Notes: generated by a model not told the origin, from the letters alone. 64,000 bases of DNA from Anaerobacillus alkalilacustris (GCF_001866005.1 NZ_MLQR01000020.1:1-64000); one strand, 5' to 3'. Positions 52,455-62,932 are shown, counted from the first letter of the stretch. A program made the numbers and translations.

Positions 52455-55211
52455 ATGATCAATGTTACAGTAGATAACAGTTCTCTTTTGAGGAACGATG
52501 TGAGGAAACTTGGGAATATCTTAGGAGAAATTCTCGTCCATGAAGGTGGAATTTCATTATTAGAAAAAGTTGAAGCAATAAGGAAGAAGGCAAAAAGCTT
52601 AAGAGAAAACTATAATGAAGAATTATACTTAAGTTTTAAAGAAGAGATTAGTAGTCTTAAGCCACCTGTACGCCAACAAGTTATTCGTGCTTTTTCAATT
52701 TATTTTCATCTAGTAAATATTGCAGAACAAAATCATAGGATCCGCCGTCACCGCCAATATCATTTACATGAAAAAGGCTGTGTACAACCCATTTCGATTG
52801 AAAGTGCGGTATCTTCTTTAAAAGAAAACCATTTTTCTGAAGATGTTATTCAAAAAGTTTTAAATGATTTATCAATTGAACTAATTATCACGGCTCATCC
52901 AACAGAGGCAACAAAGCGGACGGTGCTTGAAACACAAAAGCGCATATCAAAGTTACTTCAGCAATTTGACAATCCGATATTACTAAAGAAACAAAGAAAA
53001 GATTTGGATGAGAGTTTATTTAATGAAGTTACTGCTTTATGGCAAACTGATGAATTACGTTATCGCAAGCCAACGGTACTTGATGAAGTTAAAAATGGTC
53101 TTTATTATTTTGACGATACATTATTTGAGGTCCTACCAGATATACATGAAGAGTTAGAAAATCAGTTACAAAGTTATTATCCGTCTCATTCGTGGAAAGT
53201 GCCAAACTTTCTATTCTTCGGTTCGTGGATTGGTGGAGATCGTGATGGAAATCCTAACGTTACGCCAGAAATTACGTGGGAAACATTAAAACTTCAGCGG
53301 AAATTAGTGTTAAAAAAATATAAAGAAGCAGCAACTGAGTTAATGAAACGTTTTAGTCAAGCTAGTTCTCGAGTATCAATAAGTGAAGAGTTAATTCAGT
53401 CCGTTAAACAAGATGAGCAATTATATCTAGAGCCTGGAGAAGCTTGGCCGATTAAGAACGAGATTTATCGACGTAAGTTTGCTGTAATCCTTAAACGTTT
53501 ACGAAACGTAGGAAACACAAAAATTGGTTATCGTTCAGCAGAAGAATTATTGAAGGATCTTGTAATGGTTAAAGAATGTGCTGAAAAACATCAGCCTGCA
53601 AATAATAAACTTAAAAAGATTCGAAAACTAATTCGTCAAGTTGAGTTATTCGGCTTCCATCTAGCTACACTTGATATTAGAAACCATAGTGGGGAACATG
53701 AAACTGCGGTAACTGAAATTTTAAAAGCTGTTAACATAACTGATGATTATTCTGCCCTACCTGAGAATGAGAAGGTTGCAGTTCTTGAGAAAGTTTTGGG
53801 TGAACCAAGACCACTATTATTAGTGGAAGAAGATTATTCTGAAGAAACACAAGAAGTATTAAACGTATTCCAAATGATTAAGAAAGCTCATTCTGAATTT
53901 GGAAGTCGCTCAATAGAAGTATACTTAGTTAGTATGACTCAATCAGCAAGTGACCTACTTGAAGTACTTGTTCTAGCTAAAGAGGCTGGTATCTATCGTT
54001 TACATGCAGATGGGAAAGTAGAAAGTCATTTACATGTAGCGCCATTACTTGAAACAGTTGATGACTTAATTGCAGGTCCTGGTATTATGAAGACATTATT
54101 TGAAATGGATGTTTATCGTAATCACATTACTGAAAGAGGAAATCACCAAGAAATCATGCTTGGTTATTCAGATGGAAGTAAAGACGGCGGAACATTAACA
54201 GCAAATTGGAAGCTTTTCAAAGCTCAGAAAGAAATCCATGATATGGCTAAGGAATTTAATATTAAATTGAAATTCTTCCATGGACGTGGTGGTTCATTAG
54301 GACGTGGAGGCGGACCTCTTAATCGTAGTATTTTATCACAACCTGCTGAAACGCTTGGTGATGGAGTGAAAATAACTGAACAAGGTGAAGTTCTATCTTC
54401 ACGTTATTTATTAGAAGATATTGCTTATCGAAATCTAGAACAGGCAGCATCAGCATTATTAGAAGCTTCTGCAAATGCTTCGAAAAATTTATTACAAGGC
54501 TTTGTACGTGAAAAGTCATGGGAAGATGCGATGGAAGAAGCTTCAAAACATGCATTAGCAAAATATCAATCACTTGTCTTTGGAGACCCAGATTTCTTAA
54601 CTTACTTTAAACAAGCGACACCTTTAAGAGAATTAGGAGCATTAAATATTGGCTCTAGGCCGATGAGTCGTAAGGGAAGCGAACGCTTTGAAGATTTACG
54701 CGCGATTCCATGGGTGTTTGCTTGGACACAGTCTAGACAAATGATCCCTGCTTGGTATGCGGCTGGTACAGGTTTGCAATCTTTCGCAATGAAGAGTGAT
54801 CAGAATTTAAGACTGCTTCAGGACATGTATAAGAAATGGCCATTCTTCCAATCAACAATTAATAACCTTCAAATGGCATTAATGAAAGCTGATCTACAGA
54901 CGGCAAAAGAATATATTAATTTAGTTGAGGATAAAGAAATAGCAGAAAGAATTTTCAATGATATTTCAGATGAATACAAAAGAACAAGGGAAATTCTTTT
55001 ACTAATTACAGGTAATCAAGAACTTCTTGAGCATACACCAACTATCCAAGAATCTGTTCGTAGACGTAATCCTTACGTAGACCCATTGAGCTTCTTACAA
55101 GTTCATTTGATCAAAAACATGCGTGAGACAGACGACAACTATGAAGAGCTTCTAACAGAAGTGCTACTTTCTATTAGTGGTGTTGCTGCTGGATTAGTGA
55201 ATACAGGTTGA
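52455..55211 (+). CDS. ppc: Phosphoenolpyruvate carboxylase
   Basis: A 918-residue enzyme with all PEPC signatures: the catalytic histidine H148 in TAHPTEATKR, FGSWIGGDRDGNPNVT (about 256-271), GYSDGSKDGG and the FHGRGGSLGRGGGP loop (about 620-633), plus a C-terminal QRNPYxDPL-like RRNPYVDPLSFLQVHL near 875. It carboxylates PEP to oxaloacetate with bicarbonate and Mg2+, replenishing the TCA cycle. Allosteric-site residues near the C-terminus are conserved as in bacterial enzymes, and aspartate inhibition is expected. GGGGGATG precedes the ATG. Regulation through the leader above is proposed. Confidence 0.97.
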   Translation: MINVTVDNSSLLRNDVRKLGNILGEILVHEGGISLLEKVEAIRKKAKSLRENYNEELYLSFKEEISSLKPPVRQQVIRAFSIYFHLVNIAEQNHRIRRHRQYHLHEKGCVQPISIESAVSSLKENHFSEDVIQKVLNDLSIELIITAHPTEATKRTVLETQKRISKLLQQFDNPILLKKQRKDLDESLFNEVTALWQTDELRYRKPTVLDEVKNGLYYFDDTLFEVLPDIHEELENQLQSYYPSHSWKVPNFLFFGSWIGGDRDGNPNVTPEITWETLKLQRKLVLKKYKEAATELMKRFSQASSRVSISEELIQSVKQDEQLYLEPGEAWPIKNEIYRRKFAVILKRLRNVGNTKIGYRSAEELLKDLVMVKECAEKHQPANNKLKKIRKLIRQVELFGFHLATLDIRNHSGEHETAVTEILKAVNITDDYSALPENEKVAVLEKVLGEPRPLLLVEEDYSEETQEVLNVFQMIKKAHSEFGSRSIEVYLVSMTQSASDLLEVLVLAKEAGIYRLHADGKVESHLHVAPLLETVDDLIAGPGIMKTLFEMDVYRNHITERGNHQEIMLGYSDGSKDGGTLTANWKLFKAQKEIHDMAKEFNIKLKFFHGRGGSLGRGGGPLNRSILSQPAETLGDGVKITEQGEVLSSRYLLEDIAYRNLEQAASALLEASANASKNLLQGFVREKSWEDAMEEASKHALAKYQSLVFGDPDFLTYFKQATPLRELGALNIGSRPMSRKGSERFEDLRAIPWVFAWTQSRQMIPAWYAAGTGLQSFAMKSDQNLRLLQDMYKKWPFFQSTINNLQMALMKADLQTAKEYINLVEDKEIAERIFNDISDEYKRTREILLLITGNQELLEHTPTIQESVRRRNPYVDPLSFLQVHLIKNMRETDDNYEELLTEVLLSISGVAAGLVNTG

Positions 55212-55238
55212 TTATTTTCATTAAGGTGCTAAGTACGA

Positions 55239-55276
55239 AAATAACAGGACTCAAAAAGAGTTCTGTTATTTTTTTT
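55239..55276 (+). terminator. Terminator of ppc
   Basis: AATAACAGGACTC and GAGTTCTGTTATT pair with one G-U over a five-base loop, then eight T. Confidence 0.95.
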
Positions 55277-55297
55277 GCCTGAAAAAGCAACATTAAC

Positions 55298-55391
55298 TTA
55301 TCGGACCTTAAGGGGCAGTTAATCCCCCCACGTAAATTTTCGATTTTCTTACGTTTTGAGGTGGGGGTCTTACTGCCCCTTAAGAGTGGGA
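55298..55391 (-). repeat. Repeat family A, copy A8 (module H1 only, inverted)
   Basis: On the minus strand: TCCCACTCTTAAGGGGCAGT, GACCCCCACC, then GGGGGGATTAACTGCCCCTT and AAGGTCCGATAAG. This is the best preserved H1, with a long near-perfect stem, ending exactly at the GGTCCGATA linker. Confidence 0.75.
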
Positions 55392-55690
55392 TAAATCTAC
55401 CACTGAATGTACGAGTTTATCTAATCGATGAATAAATTATATCATTTTATGAAAGAGGTTAAATTTTCTTTGTTAAAAAAACTAACTTGAAATATCTGAA
55501 TATTAATAATTTAATCTATAATACAAAATAAGTTAAATAATTGTAATGAGAACGAACTTCTTGCATATCCATATACAATGTTAGTGGACATGGGTTATGA
55601 CGAACAAGTTTAACTAAATATCACTAGTCTTCTAGTATATAACTAACTTTTGTTAAGAAACTATAAACATTTAGAAAGGGCTGATTACCT
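55392..55690. other. Intergenic region before the 95-residue gene
   Basis: AT-rich, no ORF of note and no recognised regulatory motif apart from AGAAAGGG near the downstream start. Confidence 0.3.
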
Positions 55691-55978
55691 TTGATTATTG
55701 AATTTAAAGAATCTCACTCTGAAAAAGAAATAGTGAACAAATTTATCGAACTAATACGACTTAATAAGCATGTGAAATTAAATAAATCTAATCCACTTTT
55801 AACCTATAATGTTCGTGAATTTATTAAAACATCAAATATTCACCCCAAAAAACTTACAAAAGTTTTTGGAAGTAAATGCATAATGGATAAACTAAAAGAA
55901 GAGTTCCCAATTGAGGTCATTGAACACCCTCAATTCATAGATTTCCATTGGGTTGATAATCATGTAATAACTAATTAG
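55691..55978 (+). CDS. Hypothetical 95-residue protein
   Basis: TTG start about ten bases after AAAGGG. The product is charged and helical (EKEIVNKFIELIRLNKHVKL, HPKKLTKVFGSKCIMDKLKE) with one cysteine and no membrane segment. I do not recognise it. The normal amino-acid composition and ribosome binding site argue for a real gene. Confidence 0.55.
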   Translation: MIIEFKESHSEKEIVNKFIELIRLNKHVKLNKSNPLLTYNVREFIKTSNIHPKKLTKVFGSKCIMDKLKEEFPIEVIEHPQFIDFHWVDNHVITN

Positions 55979-56389
55979 ATTAAAAAAGTAATTATGAGTG
56001 AAGCTGACATATTAATTTATAAATCGCTTGAAGCAAGAATACATCCTGTAGATATAACATCTAGGGGGATAGTTTTAATGATCATATTTATTAAACATAT
56101 TATGTATTTAAATTATTAAATCTAGGCGTTTTCCAAAAAACAATGGAGAGCGCTATTTTAATGTTACTTTAATGAATTCTTCCCCATTCATGCAACACGC
56201 CACTAAGATATATTAACTACTTACACGGACTGTCTTAACTAAATTTAGTTTCGCTAACGTTTTTTGTTAATTACGAAAATTATTTTTTTCTAAAAATAAA
56301 ACACTGTATCTAGTTTAAATACCTTATAAAATACGAGACATAATAAGGAAGAATTTATAAGGTTCAATTATTACCCTTGGAGGTTTCTA
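55979..56389. other. Intergenic region upstream of the histidine kinase gene
   Basis: Contains a short peptide frame with GGGGG upstream at about 56077 (only about 14 codons) and a CGTTTTCCAAAAAACAATGGAGAGCG-type weak hairpin near 56127-56153. No gene is called. CTTGGAGGTTTC precedes the kinase ATG. Confidence 0.3.
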
Positions 56390-57487
56390 ATGTTTAAATG
56401 TCCAGAAGAAAATAATATGATCCATGATAAAATAATCAACTCTATGGTTCAAAATATTGCAATTATCGATAAAGAAGGAAATTTAATTCTGACGAATAAT
56501 CAATGGGATGATTTCTATAGGAATAATGGTGGTAGCAAAGAAACATGTGGAATAGGTATAAATTATTTTGATGTTTGTATGAAGAGTTATAAAGAAGGTG
56601 GGTTAAACGAAATGTTGTATGTCATAGAAAACATACAATTAGTGTTAAATCGAGAAAAGAACCTATTCACCTACGAGTATTCGTGTCACTCTCCAAATGA
56701 GAGAAGGTGGTTTGTAATGTATGTGACTCCACTGCATGAGGAAACTAACTATATGAATTGTGCAGTAATTGTCCATTTAGATATTACCAATAAAAAATTT
56801 GCTGAGGAACAAGCTAAGTACCAAGAAAGAGTTTCCGCAATAGGCCAGGTAGTTTCATCGTTAGCAGATGAAATTCGAAATCCACTAACTATACTAAAAG
56901 GGTTTTGGTATTTGTTTGATGATCATTCTCATAATTTAAAGGCTTTTTCAGAAGTTATTATTGATGAAATCAATAAAATTGAAGAGATTATTAATCGGTT
57001 TCTAGCAATTTCAGATCCAATAAATGAAAAATTTGAAAAAGTTAATATAAATGAGTTGCTATTAGAAACAATAAAGTTGATTGATTTTGACCCTGAAAAA
57101 CATGATATTATACATTCTTATCGGATAGTACAAAATAGCATTACAGTGCCAGTTATTAGAAGTCAAATCATAACAGCTTTTTCAAATATAATTAAAAATG
57201 CGTTATCTTCCATGCCCAATGGTGGTAAGTTATCGATAAATATAGATGTAACCGATGGAAACCTTACGATTGAATTTTTAGACGAGGGTTGTGGAATTCC
57301 GAAACAATTATTATCAAAATTAGGAGAACCATTTTATTTGCTTAGCAAACATGGGAATGGTCTTGGCTTAATGATCGTTCAACAAATTATTAATAAACAT
57401 AAGGGAAGCGTTGCGATTGAAAGTGAAGTGAACAAGGGAACTAGTGTTAAGATTTATTTACCTATGTACGAAAATTCAGGACGATAA
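56390..57487 (+). CDS. PAS-containing histidine kinase lacking the phospho-accepting His
   Basis: A 365-residue soluble protein. A PAS-like domain (about 12-135; IIDKEGNLILTNNQWDDF, WFVMYVTPL) is followed by a dimerisation helix and an HATPase_c domain. The H-box reads SSLADEIRNPLTILKGF: D160 (GAT at 56867-56869) replaces the conserved histidine of the AHEIRNPL motif. The ATP site is intact: N-box NIIKNALSSM, G1 LDEGCGIP, G2 NGLGLMIVQQII. So it should bind ATP but not autophosphorylate in the usual way. It resembles the Spo0A sporulation kinases. No response regulator is adjacent. It may act as a phosphatase or as a heterodimer partner. Confidence 0.88.
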   Translation: MFKCPEENNMIHDKIINSMVQNIAIIDKEGNLILTNNQWDDFYRNNGGSKETCGIGINYFDVCMKSYKEGGLNEMLYVIENIQLVLNREKNLFTYEYSCHSPNERRWFVMYVTPLHEETNYMNCAVIVHLDITNKKFAEEQAKYQERVSAIGQVVSSLADEIRNPLTILKGFWYLFDDHSHNLKAFSEVIIDEINKIEEIINRFLAISDPINEKFEKVNINELLLETIKLIDFDPEKHDIIHSYRIVQNSITVPVIRSQIITAFSNIIKNALSSMPNGGKLSINIDVTDGNLTIEFLDEGCGIPKQLLSKLGEPFYLLSKHGNGLGLMIVQQIINKHKGSVAIESEVNKGTSVKIYLPMYENSGR

Positions 57488-57573
57488 ATTTAACTTAATG
57501 AAGTAGAAATTTGTTTTTTAGAATAAAAGAGAGGACTTCGTCTGCTTTTATTCTAATGTGTAACTAGTATAAA

Positions 57574-57798
57574 TTGACAAAAATCCGTCTGGACCCGGAA
57601 TTACTGAGCAATTTACAAAAACAATTTGTAGTTTGGCAGGATGAAATAGAGAAGGAGCATACTGATTCTTTACACTCCACTATAGCCCGTCTAGCTGTCG
57701 ATGGACTATGGTTTGCGGAAATATTTGGATTGGCACCACTTGAAAAGGACGTTAGAGAACGTGTATTACATGAACTTCTTAGATGGACAAAGGAGTGA
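57574..57798 (+). pseudogene. TetR-family regulator remnant (C-terminal part)
   Basis: A 74-residue frame from a TTG without a ribosome binding site. STIARLAVDGLWFAEIFGLA and RERVLHELLRWTK are typical of the last helices of TetR regulators linked to SMR pumps (RLAxDGLWxxELFG). The N-terminal helix-turn-helix is not found upstream in any frame. It would not bind DNA, so the downstream pump has probably lost its repressor. Confidence 0.65.
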
Positions 57799-57803
57799 GG
57801 TAG

Positions 57804-58112
57804 TTGATTTATCTTCTATTATTTACCGCAATCATTATTAGCAGTTTTGGAGATATTGCTTTGAAAAAATCTAAAAGTTTTAGACGTAAAGGAATAGCTA
57901 TAGTAGGAGTCCTTTTCTATTTATTCACATTTTATTTGTTGTCAAATATCGTACAAGAAATATCTGTAGGCGTTACTTATGCTACATGGAGTGGTCTTGG
58001 GGTTGTTCTGACAAGTTTAGCTGGAGAGTTTTTATTCAGAGAGAAACTTAATTTGAAGGCTGTTACATCAATGTTCGTAAATATTATAGGAGTGGTTTTA
58101 CTAAATATTTAA
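57804..58112 (+). CDS. Small multidrug resistance (SMR) efflux subunit
   Basis: A TTG start behind AAGGAGTGAGG gives 102 residues with four helices. SMR features: SSFGDIALKKSKSF in helix 1 (with D where most SMR proteins have the essential Glu), a GVTYATWSGLGVVLTSLAGE motif (TYAxWxGxG) near 50-70, and FREKLN. The acidic D18 in place of E14 is seen in one subunit of some paired SMR pumps. It is probably one half of a heterodimeric pump such as YkkCD; its partner is the frameshifted gene that follows. Confidence 0.8.
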   Translation: MIYLLLFTAIIISSFGDIALKKSKSFRRKGIAIVGVLFYLFTFYLLSNIVQEISVGVTYATWSGLGVVLTSLAGEFLFREKLNLKAVTSMFVNIIGVVLLNI

Positions 58113-58129
58113 GGAGCATGAGCCTGACG

Positions 58130-58494
58130 ATGAAAAATAAAAGAGGTGCTATTTACTACTTGCAATCTTTTTTGAAGTTTTTGCTACTACTAACATTAAA
58201 CTTTCAGAAGGATTTTCTATTATTGAGTACAATCTAGCTGTAGTAGTAGGTGTGTTATGTTCCATTTACTTTTTTGCACGTTCTCTGGAAGAACTTCCAC
58301 TTACTATTGCTTATGCCATTTGGGTCGGAGTAGGAACATTGCTTATTACTATTATAGGAATCGTTTTATTTAAAGAGGTCGTAGGAGGACTTCGTACATT
58401 AGTATTAGTAATGGTAATTATTGGAGTCATATCATTAAATTATTATTCTAAAGATACAAAAGAGAAACAAAATTTGAAAGAAAAATCAGCTTAA
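58130..58494 (+). pseudogene. Second SMR subunit, frameshifted
   Basis: ATG 58130 begins MKNKRGAIY, then the frame is lost near 58155-58160. The other frame continues as LAIFFEVFATTNIKLSEGFS (the conserved Glu in helix 1), then LEELPLTIAYAIWVGVGTLL and LFKEVVGG, to the stop at 58494. A single small indel separates the two parts, so the gene is recently broken, or repaired only by rare frameshifting, or a sequencing error. It overlaps the pump context and completes a paired SMR locus. Confidence 0.8.
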
Positions 58495-58564
58495 TTTTTT
58501 AAACTCGGACAAAAAGTGAACTAGCTTTATAGCAAAGCCTATTAAACTAATTTGGAGGAAAAAC

Positions 58565-59215
58565 ATGCCTAATCATACGAACAAAATAATATCTGTTAAT
58601 GTTGGAATGCCAAAGAGTATAACTTTTCAAGAGAAAAGTTTATTTACTGGGATAAATAAACAAGAAGTGAATAAACCGATCTTCTTATATAAAGAAACGT
58701 TCGAAGGTGACGGTCAAGCAGACCTTGATAATCATGGTGGAGAAGATAAGGCAGTTTGTGTATATTCTTATCAGTATTATCCATTTTGGCAGAAAAGGTT
58801 ACAGCAACCACTTTCATTCGGTGCATTTGGAGAAAACCTAACTATAGATGGCCTCACAGAAGAGGTAGTGTGTATCGGAGACATTTATGAATTGGGAGAT
58901 GCGATTGTTCAAGTTACGCAACCACGACAACCATGTCACAAATTGGCTCAAAAATATAATGAGCCAGAACTTCCATTGTGGGTTCAAAATTCAGGTTATA
59001 CGGGCTTTTATTTTAGAGTGTTACAAGAAGGCTTAGTAACAAAAGTTAAACCTATGAAACTACTAGAAAGAAATTCTAAAAGCGTAACAATATCTTTTGC
59101 AAACAAAATCATGTATCACGATAAAATCAATATTGAGGGTATTAATAAAATTTTAGAAGTAGACGAGTTGTCTACAAGTTGGAGAAATGTATTTATGAAA
59201 CGTATGGGAGTATAG
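58565..59215 (+). CDS. MOSC domain protein (YiiM/YflK-like)
   Basis: A 216-residue cytosolic protein. The MOSC beta-barrel (about 20-165) includes GDGQADLDNHGGEDKAVCVY, FGAFGENLTIDGLTEEVVCI and the conserved C124 in QPRQPCHKLA, the position used to bind molybdenum cofactor or sulfur. The C-terminal three-helix domain (about 170-216) is the 3-alpha domain of the YiiM group. Family members are linked to Moco-dependent reduction of N-hydroxylated compounds. The ATG follows TGGAGGAAAAAC. No other Moco genes are nearby. Confidence 0.9.
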   Translation: MPNHTNKIISVNVGMPKSITFQEKSLFTGINKQEVNKPIFLYKETFEGDGQADLDNHGGEDKAVCVYSYQYYPFWQKRLQQPLSFGAFGENLTIDGLTEEVVCIGDIYELGDAIVQVTQPRQPCHKLAQKYNEPELPLWVQNSGYTGFYFRVLQEGLVTKVKPMKLLERNSKSVTISFANKIMYHDKINIEGINKILEVDELSTSWRNVFMKRMGV

Positions 59216-59428
59216 TATGATTCATAATTTGAACGTGGAATAGATACACCTAACTTTTATTTTTTTCAAACAAATCAATTCGTTTGGTAAAGGGGACAAG
59301 GATAATTTCATTGAAATTTTGTAGCGTTTATCACATTTTAATCTAGGAGTTTACGTTATAATACTAACTAATTTAAATTGTGAAAAAACAAAATATTCTG
59401 ATCGAATGAAATAGGGAGATGAACAAGA

Positions 59429-59791
59429 ATGTCAAAAAACAATTTACCTCTTGTCTATTCATGTTCCGGTTGTTCCTCGGCTGCACAAACTGCTAACATG
59501 ATTGCAATAAAAATGGATCGAGAAAAAATTGCCGAAATGTCCTGTATTGCTGGAGTAGGTGGTGATGTAAAACCACTTGTTAAAACGGCCAAATCAGGGA
59601 GAGATATAATAGCTATTGATGGTTGCCCTTTAGCTTGTTGCAAAAATTGTTTATCTAGACATGAAGTTAAACCAAAGCATCATTTTGTACTATCTGATTT
59701 TGAAGTACCAAAAATAATGGGCGAAGATCCAAATCCAGATCAGTATGCAAGTTGTTATAATCAAATTTTAGAGTTAATTGAAAATGCTTAA
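59429..59791 (+). CDS. DGC-domain putative zinc-binding protein
   Basis: A 120-residue protein with the four conserved cysteine sites of the DGC family: C12-S-G-C15 (YSCSGCSSAAQTANMIA), MSCIAGVGGDV near 39, and the D-G-C motif IDGCPLACCKNCL (about 65-77). The family is predicted to bind zinc or Fe-S and often appears near respiratory or arsenic genes, but not here. An AGGGAGATGAAC site precedes the ATG. No terminator is apparent. Confidence 0.9.
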   Translation: MSKNNLPLVYSCSGCSSAAQTANMIAIKMDREKIAEMSCIAGVGGDVKPLVKTAKSGRDIIAIDGCPLACCKNCLSRHEVKPKHHFVLSDFEVPKIMGEDPNPDQYASCYNQILELIENA

Positions 59792-60860
59792 TAAAAATAG
59801 ACAAACTATAATGTATAGACTGTTAAATGGCTAGAAAACTAAGAAGGTTATGATAAAAGTGCATAAAGTTTAATAGACAAGACATTATCTTCTCGGATAT
59901 TGTAAAAAAGGGCAATCGACACAACTTTAAACGTAATAAGTTTGTTCGAGTCGAGTGAGATAAAGGGGAGCTGAATGACACTAGGTTATCGTTATGGAGG
60001 CAAGGAAGCCTTTCTAGTCGATAAGCACTTGCGCTAGAAATCATTTTAAGTTCAAAATTGATAAACTCTAATTTCTAAATAAAAGAACGCATACTGTGCG
60101 TTCTTTTATAGTTTCATTGATTATGATATCATGGTCGACGTATCGTTCACTGCTGTTTAGATGGCTAATAGCATTTATAGCAACTTTGCAGCGTCACCTG
60201 CTGTAATGATCGTATGAACACGAACAACAGCTATTGTTTAAGCTGCCCAAGTTCCTTCAATGTTAGCTTTCCGCTCGCTATCAACCACAATTACCTTTCT
60301 AATTCTTGGCTCAGTATTGATATAAATTAGCTAAAAAGATCCAAGACAAATATCATATAAAAACTCTAAATGCTGGTGAGTAGAGAATGCTATCCGAATC
60401 GTTTTTTACGGAGCTTCCTGGATGGAAAAACAATTTCCCGACAAAATATTTAAGTTTTTTATTCAATAAAAAAGGTAAAGTTTTAGTAAAAGAAGTTTAT
60501 TATTTACCTTTTTTGTATTAAATTCAAAAATAAAATTGTATATGAAGCACAGAGGCAACAACCTTATAGATGAATATATTTGATTTTAGGTCGTTCATTC
60601 TTCCTCCATAAAACAAACATTTATAAATTTTTTTCTAATGTGCTATATTTATTTTATCAAAAGTAAAAAAGAAGTAAAAATAAACAAAAATATTTAATAT
60701 TGGGTAATAGAAAACTTTACAATATCGAAAATTGGTATAAAATAGAGAATGTAAGCCCTTTTATTCAACTAGGCCTTTTTAACTGTGAAAAACTAATTAG
60801 GAGGTGGTAGATTTAGAGATAGAAGTATTTTTCTCATAGTTGATATCTTAGGAGGAGGAT
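59792..60860. other. Long gene-poor region with two hairpins
   Basis: Holds a perfect AAAAGAACGCA/TGCGTTCTTTT hairpin (60081-60107) and a longer AAAAAAGGTAAA/TTTACCTTTTTT hairpin (about 60468-60515). Between them, minus-strand fragments with several stops (for example VIVVDSERKANIEGTWAA near 60230-60290) look like decayed coding sequence that I cannot name. TTAGGAGGAGG ends the region as the next ribosome binding site. Confidence 0.4.
60079..60110. terminator. Bidirectional terminator-like hairpin
   Basis: AAAAGAACGCA and TGCGTTCTTTT pair perfectly over a four- to five-base loop, with A and T flanks on both sides. It lies 290 bases after the DGC gene. Confidence 0.8.
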
Positions 60861-60861
60861 T

Positions 60862-62880
60862 ATGCTTAAGAAAAAAGGAAAAAAAAGTGCGCAATTAAGA
60901 AAGAGGAATAATAAGAATTTTATCTTTAATAATGCTACATTAAAAACGAAATTAATAGTATCATTTATACTACTTGGTGTGATACCAAGCATTATTATCG
61001 CTAGTTTTGTATTTTCAGTTTCCAGGAACACTATAGAAGATAAAGTATCAGAGATGACTCATGAAATAGGCTTTCATTTAGCAAATAATATAAATACAAT
61101 GATTAATGAAATCGTACAAACTACATTAATTCCTTTTGGTAACTCTGAATTGTTAGATAACCTTGTTGGAAGTGAACAAAACTTAACAGAATATGATATA
61201 TTTCAGAAAAACAGAAATGCGACAGATGGATTAACTGCAATCACAAATACTAATAGAAATCTTGAAAATATACAATTTGTACGGAATGATGGAGTTCGTT
61301 ACGGTCCGCAAAATATTTATTTAAATGTACAAGAATTCATTAATTCAGACATTAAGAAGCAGGCTTATGAACTCAATGGTACCTTATTATGGAGTCATGG
61401 CTTTCAAAATGATCATGAAAATATTTACCTATTTAAAAGTGCTAGAGACTATTCAGGGAGAGATCGGGGAGTATTTATTTATACAATAAGTAGCGATATC
61501 TTTAACGATGTTGTAGGATCGGACGTAACTTTAGAGAGAACAATTTATATTGTGGATGAGGAAAATCAAGTTATTGCAAGTAATAATTATGAAGAAGTTG
61601 GAAATCGGTATACAGGGCATTTAAATACGAATAACAATAGTAGTGAATTAATTTCACATAATGAATTATCAAATGGTTGGCAAGTAGTTATTTCTACACA
61701 AAAGTCTTATTTAATGAAAGAAATTAATAGTGTTGTGTATTTAATTTATTTAATTGTTTTCATTTGTATTGTTATATCTATTTTGGTAGGCATTAAGATT
61801 ACATATAGCATAACAAAACCGTTAAGTAAGATGGTAGCATTGATGAGTAAAGCAGAACATGGAGATTTAACTGTTCAAACCGATTACCTTCGAAACAATG
61901 AAATTGGTCGATTAGGACAAAGTTTTAATAATATGCTAGCAAATATAAAGAATATTATACAAGAAAATAAAAAGGTAGCTGAAAGCGCTGTCGAAAATGC
62001 CGATCATTTAAAGAAGATTTCTAATGAATCATCCGAAGCAGCAGAACAAATTGCAACGGCCATTGAAGAAGTCGCAAAAGGGTCAGTGGAACAAGTTGAT
62101 TATGCTGAAAAAACAAACCAAGAAATGAAAGGGTTATCTCAAGAAATCTTAGACGTAACTAATAATGTAGAGAATGTGACAATAGCCACTGCTAAAACAA
62201 AGGATTTAAGTAGTAATTCAATAAGTAATATGAATGAATTAACCACACTTAATAAAGATGTACAAGAAAAAATTTATGAGATTGAGCAAACAATTGTAAA
62301 ACTAGGTAAAGATGTTACCGGTATTCAAGGAATAATAAAAATTATTAAAGATATAAGTGAACAAACCAATTTATTATCATTAAATGCTAGTATTGAAGCT
62401 GCAAGAGCTGGAGAATCCGGAAGAGGATTTGCTGTAGTGGCTAATGAGGTTAGAAAGCTTGCAGAACAATCAAAAGAGTCAACAATGAATATAGAGAAAA
62501 TTATTAATCAAATTTTACACCAAACAGAATGTTCGGTAGATTTAGTTAGGTCCTCAACAACATTATTTGATATTCAAACAAATTCAATAAATAAAACTAG
62601 AGATTCTTTCGAGCATATATTAAATGATACGAATGTCATTATTAATGATGTTTCTAGAATCGGAAATTCTATTGCGAAAATTAATGTAAGCAAAGAGAAA
62701 GTTGAGGAAGCAATTGTAGAAATGGTTAGTGTAGCAGAACTTTCATCATCAACAACAGAAGAAGTTACAGCTACAACAGAAGAACAATTTGCTGCGGCGG
62801 AAGAACTCGGTCACTTATCAGAAAGATTGTCTAATACAATTTTAGAGTTAGAGCGAATGATTAATAAATTTAAAATTTAA
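60862..62880 (+). CDS. Methyl-accepting chemotaxis protein with large sensor
   Basis: A 672-residue chemoreceptor. A basic N-terminus is followed by a helix (about 31-52), a double-Cache-like extracellular domain (about 55-285; [56 protein letters not shown]), a helix (about 288-310), HAMP (about 312-365) and the signalling domain, with tip [21 protein letters not shown] (about 500-520). The tip differs from the first receptor ([11 protein letters not shown] versus [11 protein letters not shown]). AGGAGGAGG precedes the ATG. The ligand is unknown. A terminator follows, shared with the convergent GH18 gene. Confidence 0.93.
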   Translation: MLKKKGKKSAQLRKRNNKNFIFNNATLKTKLIVSFILLGVIPSIIIASFVFSVSRNTIEDKVSEMTHEIGFHLANNINTMINEIVQTTLIPFGNSELLDNLVGSEQNLTEYDIFQKNRNATDGLTAITNTNRNLENIQFVRNDGVRYGPQNIYLNVQEFINSDIKKQAYELNGTLLWSHGFQNDHENIYLFKSARDYSGRDRGVFIYTISSDIFNDVVGSDVTLERTIYIVDEENQVIASNNYEEVGNRYTGHLNTNNNSSELISHNELSNGWQVVISTQKSYLMKEINSVVYLIYLIVFICIVISILVGIKITYSITKPLSKMVALMSKAEHGDLTVQTDYLRNNEIGRLGQSFNNMLANIKNIIQENKKVAESAVENADHLKKISNESSEAAEQIATAIEEVAKGSVEQVDYAEKTNQEMKGLSQEILDVTNNVENVTIATAKTKDLSSNSISNMNELTTLNKDVQEKIYEIEQTIVKLGKDVTGIQGIIKIIKDISEQTNLLSLNASIEAARAGESGRGFAVVANEVRKLAEQSKESTMNIEKIINQILHQTECSVDLVRSSTTLFDIQTNSINKTRDSFEHILNDTNVIINDVSRIGNSIAKINVSKEKVEEAIVEMVSVAELSSSTTEEVTATTEEQFAAAEELGHLSERLSNTILELERMINKFKI

Positions 62881-62932
62881 TTTGATATACTTGATGTTTA
62901 CTGCTATAAATTATAAAAAAATAACCAACAGT

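Noticed and set aside
60115-60330. Minus-strand fragment resembling the end of a metabolic enzyme (possibly dihydropteroate synthase)
   Set aside because: Several stops and only short, low-complexity resemblance; not enough to name a pseudogene.
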